Shown: positions 42,803 to 52,467, numbered from the stretch's first letter. The stretch: 64,000 nt of DNA from Veillonella sp. CHU740 (GCF_003992055.1 NZ_RQVD01000008.1:1-64000); one strand, 5' to 3'. The notes: generated by a model not told the origin, from the letters alone. A program made the numbers and translations.

Positions 42803-43681
42803 ATGAGTTCTGAACATAGAAAAGTTGGATTTTATAGTATTGATTTTAAAAACTATCGCCAGAAAAATAATGATAGAACTACATTTGATCAAAAATTTTT
42901 TTTAGATGTTATTAATTATATTACATCTCTACCGATTATAGATAGACTTTTAAACTTGGAAAAAGAGCGTAAAACATACTTTTTATATGAATATAATATG
43001 GAAAATAATAAGCTATTAATTACGTTTAAATCATGTAAGTTTGGACATTTTCCACCATATTTAAATAGTAAAGATGGTACAGAAAGAGCGACGGCTAAGA
43101 ATGAGCACGAGGGAGAGACAGAAAAAACGCATTTAGTTATTAAGTTAGAGTTAAATGAAGCGTATTTAGTTTTAGAAGAACGGAGAAATGGGGTTGGTAT
43201 ATCTAAAATTGTTAAGTATTTTAATGAATTCTCAAAGCGTTATTATGAATCTAAGCAGGAAAAGCGTAAGTATATTGTTCAGTACACTAGTGTTGCAGGC
43301 GAAGAGTTTCAGAAGGCGCTAAAAGAAGCTGGAGAAATAAAAGGAGTTGAGATATTTACATACAAGAAAAATGTAGGAGATGCATTTCTTGGTTTATCGT
43401 TAGAAGAAGATTGCTTTATAAAGGATGAAGTTATTGTAAAACTGAAGTCAGTGCCTAAAGAAGGTGTAATGAAACGCACTTGTAATCGGTTGTATAATAG
43501 TATAAAGTCTGAGGGTAGTAACATAACTAGAATACGAATTCATACGGCGCAAGATGATTTTCGAGGGCCAATTGACAGTGACTTTTTTAGAAAAACTGAA
43601 AATATTGAGGTGGAATTAGAAAAAAATGGTACGGTGAAGTCGTCTTCTATATTTAATAAGTTAATTAAACTTATAGAGTGA
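42803..43681 (+). CDS. Possible RexA-like cytoplasmic component of a two-gene exclusion system
   Basis: 292 residues from the ATG at 42803 (SD AGAAAGG); a TTG extension is less likely. No transmembrane segment. It opens KVGFYSIDFKNYRQKNNDRT, then TYFLYEYNMENNKLLITFKS, and later DEVIVKLKSVPKEGVMKRTC and TRIRIHTAQDDFRGPIDSDF. The order and lengths of these blocks recall phage lambda RexA (FYATYRSK..., YLYIHKIDGKTFLF..., DIVIKPKFKRDIKK..., DISLRAKDEAGDI...), judged from memory and remote. The next gene encodes a small multi-helix membrane protein, as rexB does. Alternatives: Kiwa-like KwaB or an unnamed family. Confidence 0.4.
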   Translation: MSSEHRKVGFYSIDFKNYRQKNNDRTTFDQKFFLDVINYITSLPIIDRLLNLEKERKTYFLYEYNMENNKLLITFKSCKFGHFPPYLNSKDGTERATAKNEHEGETEKTHLVIKLELNEAYLVLEERRNGVGISKIVKYFNEFSKRYYESKQEKRKYIVQYTSVAGEEFQKALKEAGEIKGVEIFTYKKNVGDAFLGLSLEEDCFIKDEVIVKLKSVPKEGVMKRTCNRLYNSIKSEGSNITRIRIHTAQDDFRGPIDSDFFRKTENIEVELEKNGTVKSSSIFNKLIKLIE

Positions 43682-43687
43682 GGTCAT

Positions 43688-44221
43688 ATGGGAAGGATAA
43701 TATATGGTCAATGGATAATTCTGATTGAGCATTACTTTAAGACACTTAAGTGTAATGAGTTTACATATGAAATAGTAATACCACTTATCAGTGCTTGTTC
43801 AGTGAGTTATATTTATAATGAAGTGGGATTAGATATACAGGCGTTATCAGAACTAAGAGGAATGCTTCCCACAGCAATATCGGTATTAATTGGTTTTACA
43901 ATAATGGCTATTACATTGTTGTCTGCAAGTGAATCAAATACTATTACAAATATTAAGAATAGGGAATCGAAAGCAAGTTATTTAAATGGGAAGTTAATTA
44001 GTATTTATAAGCTTATGCTTATTATGTTTTCCTATGCTTTAATTGTTGAAATATTCTTTTTATTAGTTATATTTTTTGTTTCGTTTTTAATAAATATTTA
44101 TTCGTTCTCTATGCTTGTAATGATATGTTTATTTCTAGAAATATTTTTATTACTTCATATATTACTACTAATAGTGCGTTCTGTAACTAGTTTATACTTA
44201 GTACTATATCATCAAAGTTAA
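43688..44221 (+). CDS. Small polytopic membrane protein, possible RexB-like effector
   Basis: 177 residues, six bases after the upstream stop and surely co-transcribed; SD GAGGTCAT overlaps that stop. Hydrophobic helices lie at about 28-45, 62-82, 102-133 and 137-172. The last two are strongly hydrophobic (LLVIFFVSFLINIYSFSM, LFLEIFLLLHILLLIVRSV). A loop with charged residues (NIKNRESKASYLNGK) separates helices 2 and 3. No known motif. By analogy to RexAB it may depolarise the membrane when the partner senses infection; this is inference. Confidence 0.5.
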   Translation: MGRIIYGQWIILIEHYFKTLKCNEFTYEIVIPLISACSVSYIYNEVGLDIQALSELRGMLPTAISVLIGFTIMAITLLSASESNTITNIKNRESKASYLNGKLISIYKLMLIMFSYALIVEIFFLLVIFFVSFLINIYSFSMLVMICLFLEIFLLLHILLLIVRSVTSLYLVLYHQS

Positions 44222-44399
44222 AAATGGTACTGTGCTGTCTAGTAGTAAAGCTGATAGAATATATTAACAAGAAAAAATGGATTGATAAGGTTTATTTCGT
44301 ATAAATAATGGCTCATTGTCAAGTTCTGAGGACAACAATTAATCAGTTCAGTTTCTCTCATATAAGAACTGTATAAAAATATAAATATAATGGAATAGT

Positions 44400-44478
44400 A
44401 AGAAACATAAGTGAGATACATGATATATAACTGATTTCAGGTATAACAAAGTAGCCTCACTTATGTTTCTTTTTTGTG
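44400..44478 (+). terminator. Hairpin with 16-bp perfect stem and 40-base loop, then T tract
   Basis: AAGAAACATAAGTGAG (44400-44415) pairs exactly with CTCACTTATGTTTCTT (44456-44471), followed by TTTT. The large loop is unusual for a plain terminator. It could end the membrane-protein transcript or be a small structured RNA. Confidence 0.55.
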
Positions 44479-44604
44479 GAATGTCTTTACATAATATAAT
44501 AGATTGGTGCAATGACAGATACAGGTGTATCAGACTTTCGTAGGATTTCAAATAGTCGAATATATTCCTCCTCCGAGAGTATGTGAGCTGACAATTTGTA
44601 TAAA

Positions 44605-44642
44605 AAGAAAAAGCGCTCCAATCAGGAGCGCCTTTTCTTTTT
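44605..44642. terminator. Bidirectional terminator
   Basis: GCGCTCC-AATCA-GGAGCGC with A-rich and T-rich flanks on the two sides (AAAAAGAAAAA before, CCTTTTCTTTTT after). Confidence 0.75.
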
Positions 44643-44781
44643 ATACAAAAGGATAATATGAGTTAGTTTTGGGATTCATAGTCCAATTTGTACGTTTATT
44701 ATATATTGCTGATTAAGGATAGTCAATTTTTTCAGTGCATATATCATTCTTATGATAGTATCTATATTTTATATAGCTTTG

Positions 44782-44810
44782 TTGACAAAGAAATACATAT
44801 TTGCTAAGAT
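44782..44810 (+). promoter_or_regulatory. Promoter of the type III toxin-antitoxin locus
   Basis: TTGACA (44782-44787), 17-base spacer, extended -10 TGCTAAGAT (hexamer 44805-44810). RNA would start near 44817, just before the repeats. Confidence 0.75.
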
Positions 44811-44816
44811 TTAACT

Positions 44817-44933
44817 ATACAAGAGGTGTCCCGCTACCGAAAAAGGTGGAACATTAAAGAAGGTGTCTCACTACCTATGTACTAAAGGTGAAACATTAAA
44901 GTAAACAGAGAGGGGAACCTCTCTGTTTTTTTT
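44817..44933 (+). ncRNA. Type III antitoxin RNA: two tandem repeats plus terminator
   Basis: Two imperfect direct repeats follow the promoter: 44824-44860 (37 nt) and 44861-44901 (41 nt). Both start AGGTGTC, share C(G/A)CTACC, then AAAGGTGGAACATTAAAG or AAAGGTGAAACATTAAAG. Next comes an intrinsic terminator ACAGAGAGG-GGAA-CCTCTCTGT plus eight T (44905-44933), and then the toxin SD. This is the layout of ToxI/CptI-type RNA antitoxins, where partial read-through expresses the toxin and the toxin cuts the repeats into inhibitory RNA units. Confidence 0.8.
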
Positions 44934-44943
44934 AGGAGGATCT

Positions 44944-45537
44944 ATGGGAGATATAGTAAAGTTTGGATTTTACACAATATAATCAGAATATTTAAGATAT
45001 TTAAACTCAATAGACTCTGAAGTCTATTATAATGCCTCTTATAGAGATAGTATTAAACCATTTGTAGGAATTATAGTATTAATAGATTCATTTAAGTATT
45101 TTATTCCTATATCATCGGCTAAGAGAAAACATATAGGGTGGAAAAATGTATCGGATGAATATTTTTTGATTTATGAAATAGTAGGTAATGAAGGTGTTAA
45201 ACAAAATGGAATCTACAAAGTATATAATAATGATAAATGGATGCATATAATGTCTATATTAGATATAAAGAAAATGATTCCAGTTCCTGAAGGAGTTTAT
45301 CAAAGGATAGATTTTAAATTATTAGAGGATTTTAAATACAAAGATTTATTTGAGAAAGAGTATAAATTTTGTTTAAGTATAAAGGCTAAGATTTTATTAA
45401 AGGCGGAAAAAATATATGAAAAACAGAAAGTTATGGGTATTGTTAGAAAAGCTAATTGTCATTTTGAAATATTAGAAAATGCGATGCTAGAGTGGTCTAA
45501 AAAAACTTGCACCAACCCCTCTATTCTTGTAAAATAG
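44944..45537 (+). pseudogene. ToxN/AbiQ-type (type III) toxin gene interrupted by a nonsense codon
   Basis: From the ATG at 44944 (SD AGGAGG) the frame reads MGDIVKFGFYTI, then TAA at codon 13 (44980-44982). It continues open to 45537, 198 codons in all. The continuation SEYLRYLNSIDSEVYY, PFVGIIVLIDSFKYFIPIS, SAKRKHIGW, LDIKKMIPVPEG and ANCHFEILENAMLEW matches the ToxN/AbiQ family (FYTISSKYLKYL..., FIGIVLEIQGHKYLAPLTS, NLKFMIPI, TCNFSLLE). The family has Ser-Ser after FYTI, so TAA is one base from the expected TCA. The putative active-site SAK region is intact. Only this stop seems to disable it; low-level read-through or downstream TTG initiation (45166) cannot be excluded. Confidence 0.85.
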
Positions 45538-45584
45538 AACTATAATACATCATTATATATAATATACTTTAGGAGGACTTGATT

Positions 45585-46592
45585 ATGGCAGTGAAGATTG
45601 GTATTAATGGCTTTGGTCGTATTGGTAAATGCGTCATGCGCGCGGCTCTTAACAACCCAGAGGTGGAAGTGGTAGCCATTAATGATACTGGTGATATTGA
45701 AGGTTCCGCTTTACTGTTTAAACATGACTCAATTCATGGCAATTTAAGCTGTGACGTGTCTGTAGAAGGCGAATATTTAGTGGTAGACGGCAAAAAAACA
45801 CGTGTATTCTGTGACCGTGATCCAGCAAACTTAGACTGGTCCTCCGAAGGAGTAGAAGTGGTTATCGAATGTACAGGTGTATTCCGTTCTCGTGAAAAAG
45901 CAGCGGCTCATCTTGGTGGCACTGTTAAAAAAGTAATTATTTCCGCACCAGGTAAAGACGAAGATAAAACGATTGTTATGGGCGTCAATGAAGGTGAATA
46001 CGATCCAGCTACGCATCATGTTGTATCTAATGCAAGCTGTACAACAAACTGTTTAGCTCCATTTGCCAAAGTATTGCATCAAGAATTTGGTATTAAACGT
46101 GGTATGATGACAACAGTGCATTCGTATACTAATGACCAACGCGTATTGGATGCACCACATAAAGACTTACGTCGTGCTCGTGCAGCAGCGATGTCCATTA
46201 TTCCTACTACCACAGGGGCAGCGAAAGCAGTGGCATTAGTATTACCTGAATTGAAAGGTAAATTAAATGGCTTTGCTCTTCGTGTACCTACACCAAATGT
46301 GTCTGTTACAGATTTAGTAGTAGAACTTGAAAAAGAAGCGACTAAAGAAAGCATCAATGCGGCATTCCGCAAAGCAGCTGAAGGTGAGCTAAAAGGTATT
46401 CTTGGCGTATCTGATTTACCATTAGTATCCAAAGACTTCAATGGTGATGCTCGTAGTTCTATCGTAGATGCAGATTTGACAATGGTGATGGAAGGCAATA
46501 TGGCAAAAGTAGTAGCATGGTATGACAATGAGTGGGGTTATTCCTCTCGTATTGTTGACCTAGCTGTGTACATGAGCAAACGAGGCTTATAA
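45585..46592 (+). CDS. gap: Glyceraldehyde-3-phosphate dehydrogenase, type I
   Basis: 335 residues; ATG 45585 has AGGAGG 8 bases before it. Rossmann [12 protein letters not shown] at the start, catalytic Cys in [12 protein letters not shown] near residue 152, and [11 protein letters not shown] at the C-terminus. The NAD- or NADP-linked step of glycolysis or gluconeogenesis, in the cytosol. First of five glycolytic genes in pathway order, but separated from pgk by a terminator. Codon use is strongly biased, as expected for an abundant protein. Confidence 0.97.
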   Translation: MAVKIGINGFGRIGKCVMRAALNNPEVEVVAINDTGDIEGSALLFKHDSIHGNLSCDVSVEGEYLVVDGKKTRVFCDRDPANLDWSSEGVEVVIECTGVFRSREKAAAHLGGTVKKVIISAPGKDEDKTIVMGVNEGEYDPATHHVVSNASCTTNCLAPFAKVLHQEFGIKRGMMTTVHSYTNDQRVLDAPHKDLRRARAAAMSIIPTTTGAAKAVALVLPELKGKLNGFALRVPTPNVSVTDLVVELEKEATKESINAAFRKAAEGELKGILGVSDLPLVSKDFNGDARSSIVDADLTMVMEGNMAKVVAWYDNEWGYSSRIVDLAVYMSKRGL

Positions 46593-46598
46593 TCTGTT

Positions 46599-46624
46599 GG
46601 GGACTACGAGAGTAGTCCCTTTTT
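46599..46624 (+). terminator. Terminator or attenuator between gap and pgk
   Basis: GGGACTAC-GAGA-GTAGTCCC followed by TTTTT, 6 bases after the gap stop. Partial read-through would lower pgk-tpiA-gpmI-eno relative to gap. Confidence 0.75.
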
Positions 46625-46656
46625 GTCATGTTTATTGTATATACATAGGAGATAGT

Positions 46657-47835
46657 ATGAAACTTTCACTAGCAAATATGAATGTAGCGAACAAAACAGT
46701 ATTTGTTCGAGTTGATTTTAATGTACCTCTGAAAGACGGTGTTATCACTGATGATACACGGATTCGTGCCACATTACCTACATTGCGGCATTTGATTGAT
46801 CAAGGTGCAAAAGTTGTCATCGTATCCCATTTAGGCCGTCCTAAAGGAGAACGCAAACCAGAGTTTACCCTATCGCCTTGTGCCAAACGATTGGGTGAAT
46901 TGTTAGAGCAACCAGTTCGTTTCGTAGAAGATTGCATCGGTGACATCCCAGCGCAAGCGGTAAGTGAAATGCAATCTGGCGATGTAGTGGTATTGGAAAA
47001 CCTTCGTTTCTACAAAGGAGAAGAAAAAAATGATCCTATTTTTGCGAAAGCTTTAGCGGATTTAGCAGAAGTAGGCGTGAATGATGCCTTCGGGGTATCT
47101 CATCGTGCTCATGCTTCTGTAGAAGGGATTACGAAATACTTACCAATGGGAGCTGGTTTCTTGTTAGAAAAAGAAATTCGCTATGTCGGTGGTGCTGTAG
47201 AGCATCCAGAACACCCATTTGCAGCCATTATTGGTGGTGCGAAGGTGAGTGATAAAATTGAAGTTATCTCCAATTTGTTGCCAAAAGTAGAAGTATTGAT
47301 CATCGGCGGTGGCATGGCAAATACGTTCGTAGCGGCTCAAGGTCATAATGTAGGTACTTCCTTAGTGGAAGCTGACAAATTTGAACTAGCTCGTGAATTA
47401 ATTGCTCGTGCTAAAGAAACAAATACAAATTTATTGTTACCAGTAGATTTCGTAGTAGCCGATGCTTTCAGTGAAACGGCGAATCATAAGGTAGTGGATG
47501 CCACAGCTATTGAAGATGGTTGGATGGCATTAGATATTGGACCGAAGAGCCGTGAGTTATTTGCTGAGGCCTTGGCACCGATGAAGATGATTGTTTGGAA
47601 TGGTCCTATGGGAGTGTTCGAAATGGAAGCCTTCGCTGGTGGTACGAATGCGGTAGCGAAAGCGGTGGCAGAGGCAAGTGCAACCACTATCGTAGGTGGC
47701 GGCGATTCTGTGGCAGCTATTGAAAAAAGTGGATTAAGCCACAAAATTTCTCATATTTCCACTGGTGGCGGTGCGTCCTTAGAATACTTAGAAGGCAAAG
47801 TGTTACCAGGTATTGCAGCCTTACAAGAGGCGTAG
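46657..47835 (+). CDS. pgk: Phosphoglycerate kinase
   Basis: 392 residues from the ATG at 46657 with [22 protein letters not shown] at residue 13 is the PGK signature; [20 protein letters not shown] and the C-terminal [15 protein letters not shown] nucleotide site are present. Carries out ATP formation from 1,3-bisphosphoglycerate. It is 9 bases upstream of tpiA and surely co-transcribed with it. Confidence 0.97.
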   Translation: MKLSLANMNVANKTVFVRVDFNVPLKDGVITDDTRIRATLPTLRHLIDQGAKVVIVSHLGRPKGERKPEFTLSPCAKRLGELLEQPVRFVEDCIGDIPAQAVSEMQSGDVVVLENLRFYKGEEKNDPIFAKALADLAEVGVNDAFGVSHRAHASVEGITKYLPMGAGFLLEKEIRYVGGAVEHPEHPFAAIIGGAKVSDKIEVISNLLPKVEVLIIGGGMANTFVAAQGHNVGTSLVEADKFELARELIARAKETNTNLLLPVDFVVADAFSETANHKVVDATAIEDGWMALDIGPKSRELFAEALAPMKMIVWNGPMGVFEMEAFAGGTNAVAKAVAEASATTIVGGGDSVAAIEKSGLSHKISHISTGGGASLEYLEGKVLPGIAALQEA

Positions 47836-47844
47836 GAGGTTATC

Positions 47845-48594
47845 ATGCGACAACCGATCATTGCAGGAAACTGGAAAATGCATATGACGAATACAGAAGC
47901 AACAGTATTCGTTGAACAATTGAAAACATTAGTGGCGGATGCTAGCTGTGAAGTGGTGGTATGCCCTCCGTTTACAGCCATCAGCACTGTAGCTGATTTA
48001 GCGGAAGATACCAAGGTTCGTGTAGGGGCACAAAACGTGTTCCACGAAGAATCTGGTGCCTATACAGGGGAAGTATCGCCTTCGATGTTGACGGACTTAG
48101 GCGTGTCCTACGTAATTGTGGGGCACTCTGAACGACGTTCTATCTTTAAAGAAGCAGATCGCTGTGTGAACAAGCGTGTGCGCATTGTCTTGCAACATGG
48201 TATGAGCCCTATTCTTTGCGTAGGTGAAAGCTTAAATCAACGTGAAAGTGGTGAAACGGTGGCATTCATTCATTCCCAACTAGAAATGGGATTACATGGA
48301 GTGCCAGCGGAAGAAATGACGGAAGTTGTCATTGCCTACGAACCGATTTGGGCCATCGGCACAGGTCGTACGGCGACAGCGGAACAAGCAGGCGAAGTAT
48401 GCCAAAGCATTCGTGAGAAAATCGCCGCTATGTATACGCCGGACATTGCAGAACAAGTACGCATTCTATATGGTGGTAGTGTAAAACCAGAGAATGCGAA
48501 AGATATTTTAGCCCAAGCTCATGTAGATGGGGCTTTAGTGGGCGGCGCTTCCTTGGAAGCAGAGTCTTTTACGGGAATTATTAATGCCTGTTAA
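47845..48594 (+). CDS. tpiA: Triosephosphate isomerase
   Basis: 249 residues. GNWKMHMT with catalytic Lys, VIVGHSERRSIF with His near residue 95, and AYEPIWAIGTG with the catalytic Glu near 167, followed by YGGSVKPENA. SD is AGGAGG. Typical length for the family. Third of the glycolytic cluster. Confidence 0.97.
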   Translation: MRQPIIAGNWKMHMTNTEATVFVEQLKTLVADASCEVVVCPPFTAISTVADLAEDTKVRVGAQNVFHEESGAYTGEVSPSMLTDLGVSYVIVGHSERRSIFKEADRCVNKRVRIVLQHGMSPILCVGESLNQRESGETVAFIHSQLEMGLHGVPAEEMTEVVIAYEPIWAIGTGRTATAEQAGEVCQSIREKIAAMYTPDIAEQVRILYGGSVKPENAKDILAQAHVDGALVGGASLEAESFTGIINAC

Positions 48595-48613
48595 CATAGG
48601 TTTGAGGTAAAAT

Positions 48614-50164
48614 ATGGCAAAATTAAAAGGACCAGTGATGTTAACCATCCTTGATGGATTCGGCATTGGGGACGGTCAAGACCCAACGAATGCGGTGGTG
48701 CAAGCGAACCCCCGAACATTTTTAGACCTATGGGACACGTGTCCTCACACTTTATTAGAAGCGTCTGGTATGGCCGTAGGCTTACCGGATGGACAAATGG
48801 GAAACTCTGAAGTAGGCCATTTGAACATCGGTGCTGGCCGTATTGTGTATCAAGAATTGACACGCATCACAAAAGAGGCAGAAGAAGGGACTTTGTTCAC
48901 TCGTCCCACTTTGATGAAAGCCTATGAAGAAGGGGGTAAACAAGCTTTGCATCTAGTAGGTTTGTTGTCTGATGGTGGCGTTCATTCTCATATTGACCAT
49001 TTGAAAGCCTTACTTCGTGGCGCTAAGGAGGCCGGTGTAGGAACTGTTTACATTCATGCATTCTTGGATGGTAGAGATGTGCCACCACAAAGTGCATTGG
49101 CCTATATTGATGATATCGCAGCATACTGTAAGGAATTGGGCTTAGGCTCTATTGCGACAGTAGGCGGGCGTTATTATGGCATGGATCGTGACCAACGTTG
49201 GGAGCGAGTGCAATTAGCGTATAATGCCATTGTTTGTGGCAGTGGCACAGAAGTAGGTTGTGCCCATGGCACAGAAGTAGGTTGTGCCCATGAAGCGGTA
49301 GAACGCAGTTATGCAGAGGAAACGACAGATGAATTTGTCATTCCATCTGTAGTGGAAGGGTACAAAGGTATGCAGGATGGCGATGCAATCTTGTTCTTCA
49401 ACTTCCGTCCTGATCGGGCTCGTCAATTGGTGCGTGCTGTGGTAGATCCTGATTTCACTGGATTTGAACGGAAACATGTATTGCAAGGCTCCTATGTGGC
49501 GAGCATGACTCGGTACGAAGCGGACTTGCCAGTACCTGTGGTATACGATAAAGAATTGTTGACGGACACCTTAGGAGAAGTGCTATCCAAGGGTGGTTAT
49601 CGTCAATTGCGCATTGCAGAAACAGAGAAATATGCGCATGTGACGTATTTCTTCAATGGTGGTAAGGAAGATGTATTCCCTGGGGAAGATCGAATCTTAG
49701 TGCCATCTCCGAAGGTGGCAACCTATGATTTGCAACCAGAGATGAGTGCTCCAGAGGTAACAGAAAAGGTAGTTGCCGCCATTCGCAGTGGCGAGTATGA
49801 TATGATTATTTTGAACTATGCGAACCCAGATATGGTAGGCCATACGGGTGATTTTGAAGCAGCAAAACGAGCTATTTTAGCCGTAGATGCGGGGCTTTCA
49901 GAGATCGTGAAAGCGATTCAAGAGATGAATGGACAGTTGTTGATTACAGCGGACCATGGAAATTCTGAGGTCATGGTGGACCATACCACAGAAATTCCGC
50001 ACACGGCGCATACGACGAATCCGGTGCCACTCATTTTAGTGGGAGCCCCAGAGGGTGTTGCCTTGCGACCAGGTCGACTATGTGATTTAGCACCAACTAT
50101 GCTGGCTTTAGGCGGTATTGAGAAGCCTGAAGCGATGAGTGGTGAAAGTTTGTTAGTACAATAA
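48614..50164 (+). CDS. gpmI: 2,3-bisphosphoglycerate-independent phosphoglycerate mutase
   Basis: 516 residues. N-terminal TILDGFGIG and the phosphorylated Ser in MGNSEVGHLNIGAGR (near residue 64), HAFLDGRDVPP, and the C-terminal LITADHGNSE metal site. Mn-dependent, in the cytosol. An 8-residue unit GTEVGCAH is present twice in a row (residues 211-226) because of a perfect 24-bp tandem duplication. The place is in or near a surface region before the VERSY segment, so the enzyme may tolerate it. SD region is weak (GAGGTAAAAT). Confidence 0.96.
   Translation: MAKLKGPVMLTILDGFGIGDGQDPTNAVVQANPRTFLDLWDTCPHTLLEASGMAVGLPDGQMGNSEVGHLNIGAGRIVYQELTRITKEAEEGTLFTRPTLMKAYEEGGKQALHLVGLLSDGGVHSHIDHLKALLRGAKEAGVGTVYIHAFLDGRDVPPQSALAYIDDIAAYCKELGLGSIATVGGRYYGMDRDQRWERVQLAYNAIVCGSGTEVGCAHGTEVGCAHEAVERSYAEETTDEFVIPSVVEGYKGMQDGDAILFFNFRPDRARQLVRAVVDPDFTGFERKHVLQGSYVASMTRYEADLPVPVVYDKELLTDTLGEVLSKGGYRQLRIAETEKYAHVTYFFNGGKEDVFPGEDRILVPSPKVATYDLQPEMSAPEVTEKVVAAIRSGEYDMIILNYANPDMVGHTGDFEAAKRAILAVDAGLSEIVKAIQEMNGQLLITADHGNSEVMVDHTTEIPHTAHTTNPVPLILVGAPEGVALRPGRLCDLAPTMLALGGIEKPEAMSGESLLVQ
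49244..49291 (+). repeat. 24-bp perfect tandem duplication inside gpmI
   Basis: The unit starting GGCACAGAAGTAGGTTG and ending TGCCCAT occurs at 49244-49267 and 49268-49291 without mismatch. Each unit has GGCACA/TGTGCC inverted ends, so slippage could be helped by a hairpin. The frame is kept. Confidence 0.95.
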
Positions 50165-51463
<1,299 letters not shown>

Positions 51464-51478
51464 GAATATATGAAAATG

Positions 51479-51506
51479 AAAAAGGACCCTGCGGGGTCCT
51501 TTTTGT
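51479..51506. terminator. Bidirectional terminator between eno and the RelE-type toxin
   Basis: AAAAGGACCC-TGCG-GGGTCCTTTTT; A and T runs on both sides allow use from either strand. Confidence 0.9.
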
Positions 51507-51513
51507 ATAAAAT

Positions 51514-51864
51514 CTATATGTATTTTCCGTATGCTGTGGGAAGTTCTTGTAGGAACAAATTATAATTAGGAGCTTGACGCTGGTTTAATACGGCAAGAAT
51601 AGTAACTGTATGATGTATTTCGTTGATACTATAATAAATGTCATATTTCTCGAAAGAATAGATATGATATACATTTTTGATGTGCTTAGATACACTTAGA
51701 ATGCGATATCGATGCGGTAGATATGATAAACTCTCTATAGCTTTATAAATTTTTTGCGAAGTGTATTTAGCTGTTTCTATTGAGAAAGATTCAGCCATGT
51801 AGCAATAGATATTTAATAAATTGTATTCCGCAAACGCTGAAAGCTGTACATCATAGGTTTCCAT
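51514..51864 (-). CDS. RelE/ParE-family toxin
   Basis: 116 residues on the - strand, two bases after the antitoxin. The fold is suggested by VQLSAFAEYNLLNIYCYMAES (helix 1), the SLSYLPHRYRILSVSKH segment with basic residues, and the final strands YHIYSFEKYDIYYSINEIHHTVTILAVLNQR (cited in parts: YDIYYSINEIHHTVTILAVL). These match ParE/RelE proteins that cleave mRNA at the ribosome or poison gyrase; which one cannot be told. The C-terminal tail of about 20 residues is longer than average. Confidence 0.8.
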   Translation of the reverse strand: METYDVQLSAFAEYNLLNIYCYMAESFSIETAKYTSQKIYKAIESLSYLPHRYRILSVSKHIKNVYHIYSFEKYDIYYSINEIHHTVTILAVLNQRQAPNYNLFLQELPTAYGKYI

Positions 51865-51866
51865 AA

Positions 51867-52157
51867 TTATTCTCCCAATAAAGTAGTGAAAAATTCCTTA
51901 GCAGAACGTCCATGACCCTTGTTTGTTTCTTCGACTCCACGAGATAAAATATCTTCTAATTCTGAAGGGCTAAAGTCAGCTGTACTAAGAGGTGGTGTAT
52001 TTAACTTTAGATCAAAAGGTAATCCTTTATGTAGGATAATTTGCCGATAAAACAAATCAATAGCGACAGCTCGACTTAGTCCAAGGTCTTCTAAAATAGC
52101 TTCAGCATGTTGTTTGATATTTTCATTAATTCGGACATTAACACTAGCAGATTTCAT
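51867..52157 (-). CDS. RelB/DinJ-family antitoxin
   Basis: 96 residues. The N-terminal SASVNVRINENIKQHAEAIL, then LGLSRAVAIDLFYRQIILHK is the ribbon-helix-helix of RelB/DinJ, which binds DNA and represses its own operon. The C-terminal part (FSPSELEDILSRGVEE) would wrap the toxin. SD on the - strand is AAAGGAGCC. First gene of the pair. Confidence 0.85.
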   Translation of the reverse strand: MKSASVNVRINENIKQHAEAILEDLGLSRAVAIDLFYRQIILHKGLPFDLKLNTPPLSTADFSPSELEDILSRGVEETNKGHGRSAKEFFTTLLGE

Positions 52158-52260
52158 GAGGGGCTCCTTTCAGTTTACTATGTTAGTTATATTATAAATC
52201 GTTATGTTGCAATACGCAACACAAAATAAAAGTTAGTGTAAAATGTTTGTGGGAAATAAA

Positions 52261-52288
52261 TTGACTAGGTAACAGTTTGTGATATTAT
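52261..52288 (+). promoter_or_regulatory. Promoter of a candidate small RNA
   Basis: TTGACT (52261-52266), 16-base spacer, TATTAT (52283-52288); predicted start near 52295. Confidence 0.6.
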
Positions 52289-52294
52289 ATAGAT

Positions 52295-52467
52295 AAGAAA
52301 AGGAGAGCCATCAACGTGCGTTCGGTGTTAGGCTGATCTAGGGATTAAAAAAGATGGTACCTAACGTGTTGAGGAGTGGTAGTCCTCATGCGTTAGGTAT
52401 TTTCATTGTCTACTTACATAGATCAATGATAGCACTCGCTTTGTTTTATACAAAGCGTTTATTTTTT
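52295..52467 (+). ncRNA. Candidate structured RNA (about 170 nt) upstream of putP
   Basis: There is no ORF of useful size. The first hairpin is TACCTAACG (52358-52366) with CGTTAGGTA (52391-52399), enclosing TGAGGA/TCCTCA. A second, CGCTTTGT/ACAAAGCG (52437-52457), is followed by TTTATTTTTT and looks like a terminator. An upstream GTTAGG (52327-52332) could pair with CCTAAC and open the first hairpin, as in attenuators. A separate -10 for putP lies downstream at 52506, so the RNA may stand alone. Confidence 0.5.

Larger units (their letters stand above)
44222..44781. other. Non-coding stretch with two strong hairpins
   Basis: No gene seen. It contains a 16-bp perfect hairpin at 44400-44471 and a bidirectional terminator at 44605-44642 (listed separately). 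The rest is AT-rich DNA. Confidence 0.5.

Noticed and set aside
44824-44901. CRISPR array
   Set aside because: Only two imperfect repeats of different length with no spacer; the terminator and downstream ToxN-like frame fit a type III antitoxin instead.
52295-52467. Classical T-box or fluoride riboswitch
   Set aside because: Short resemblances (GATGGTACC; GGCTGAT) were noted, but the stem I of T-boxes and the fluoride pseudoknot pattern are not present.
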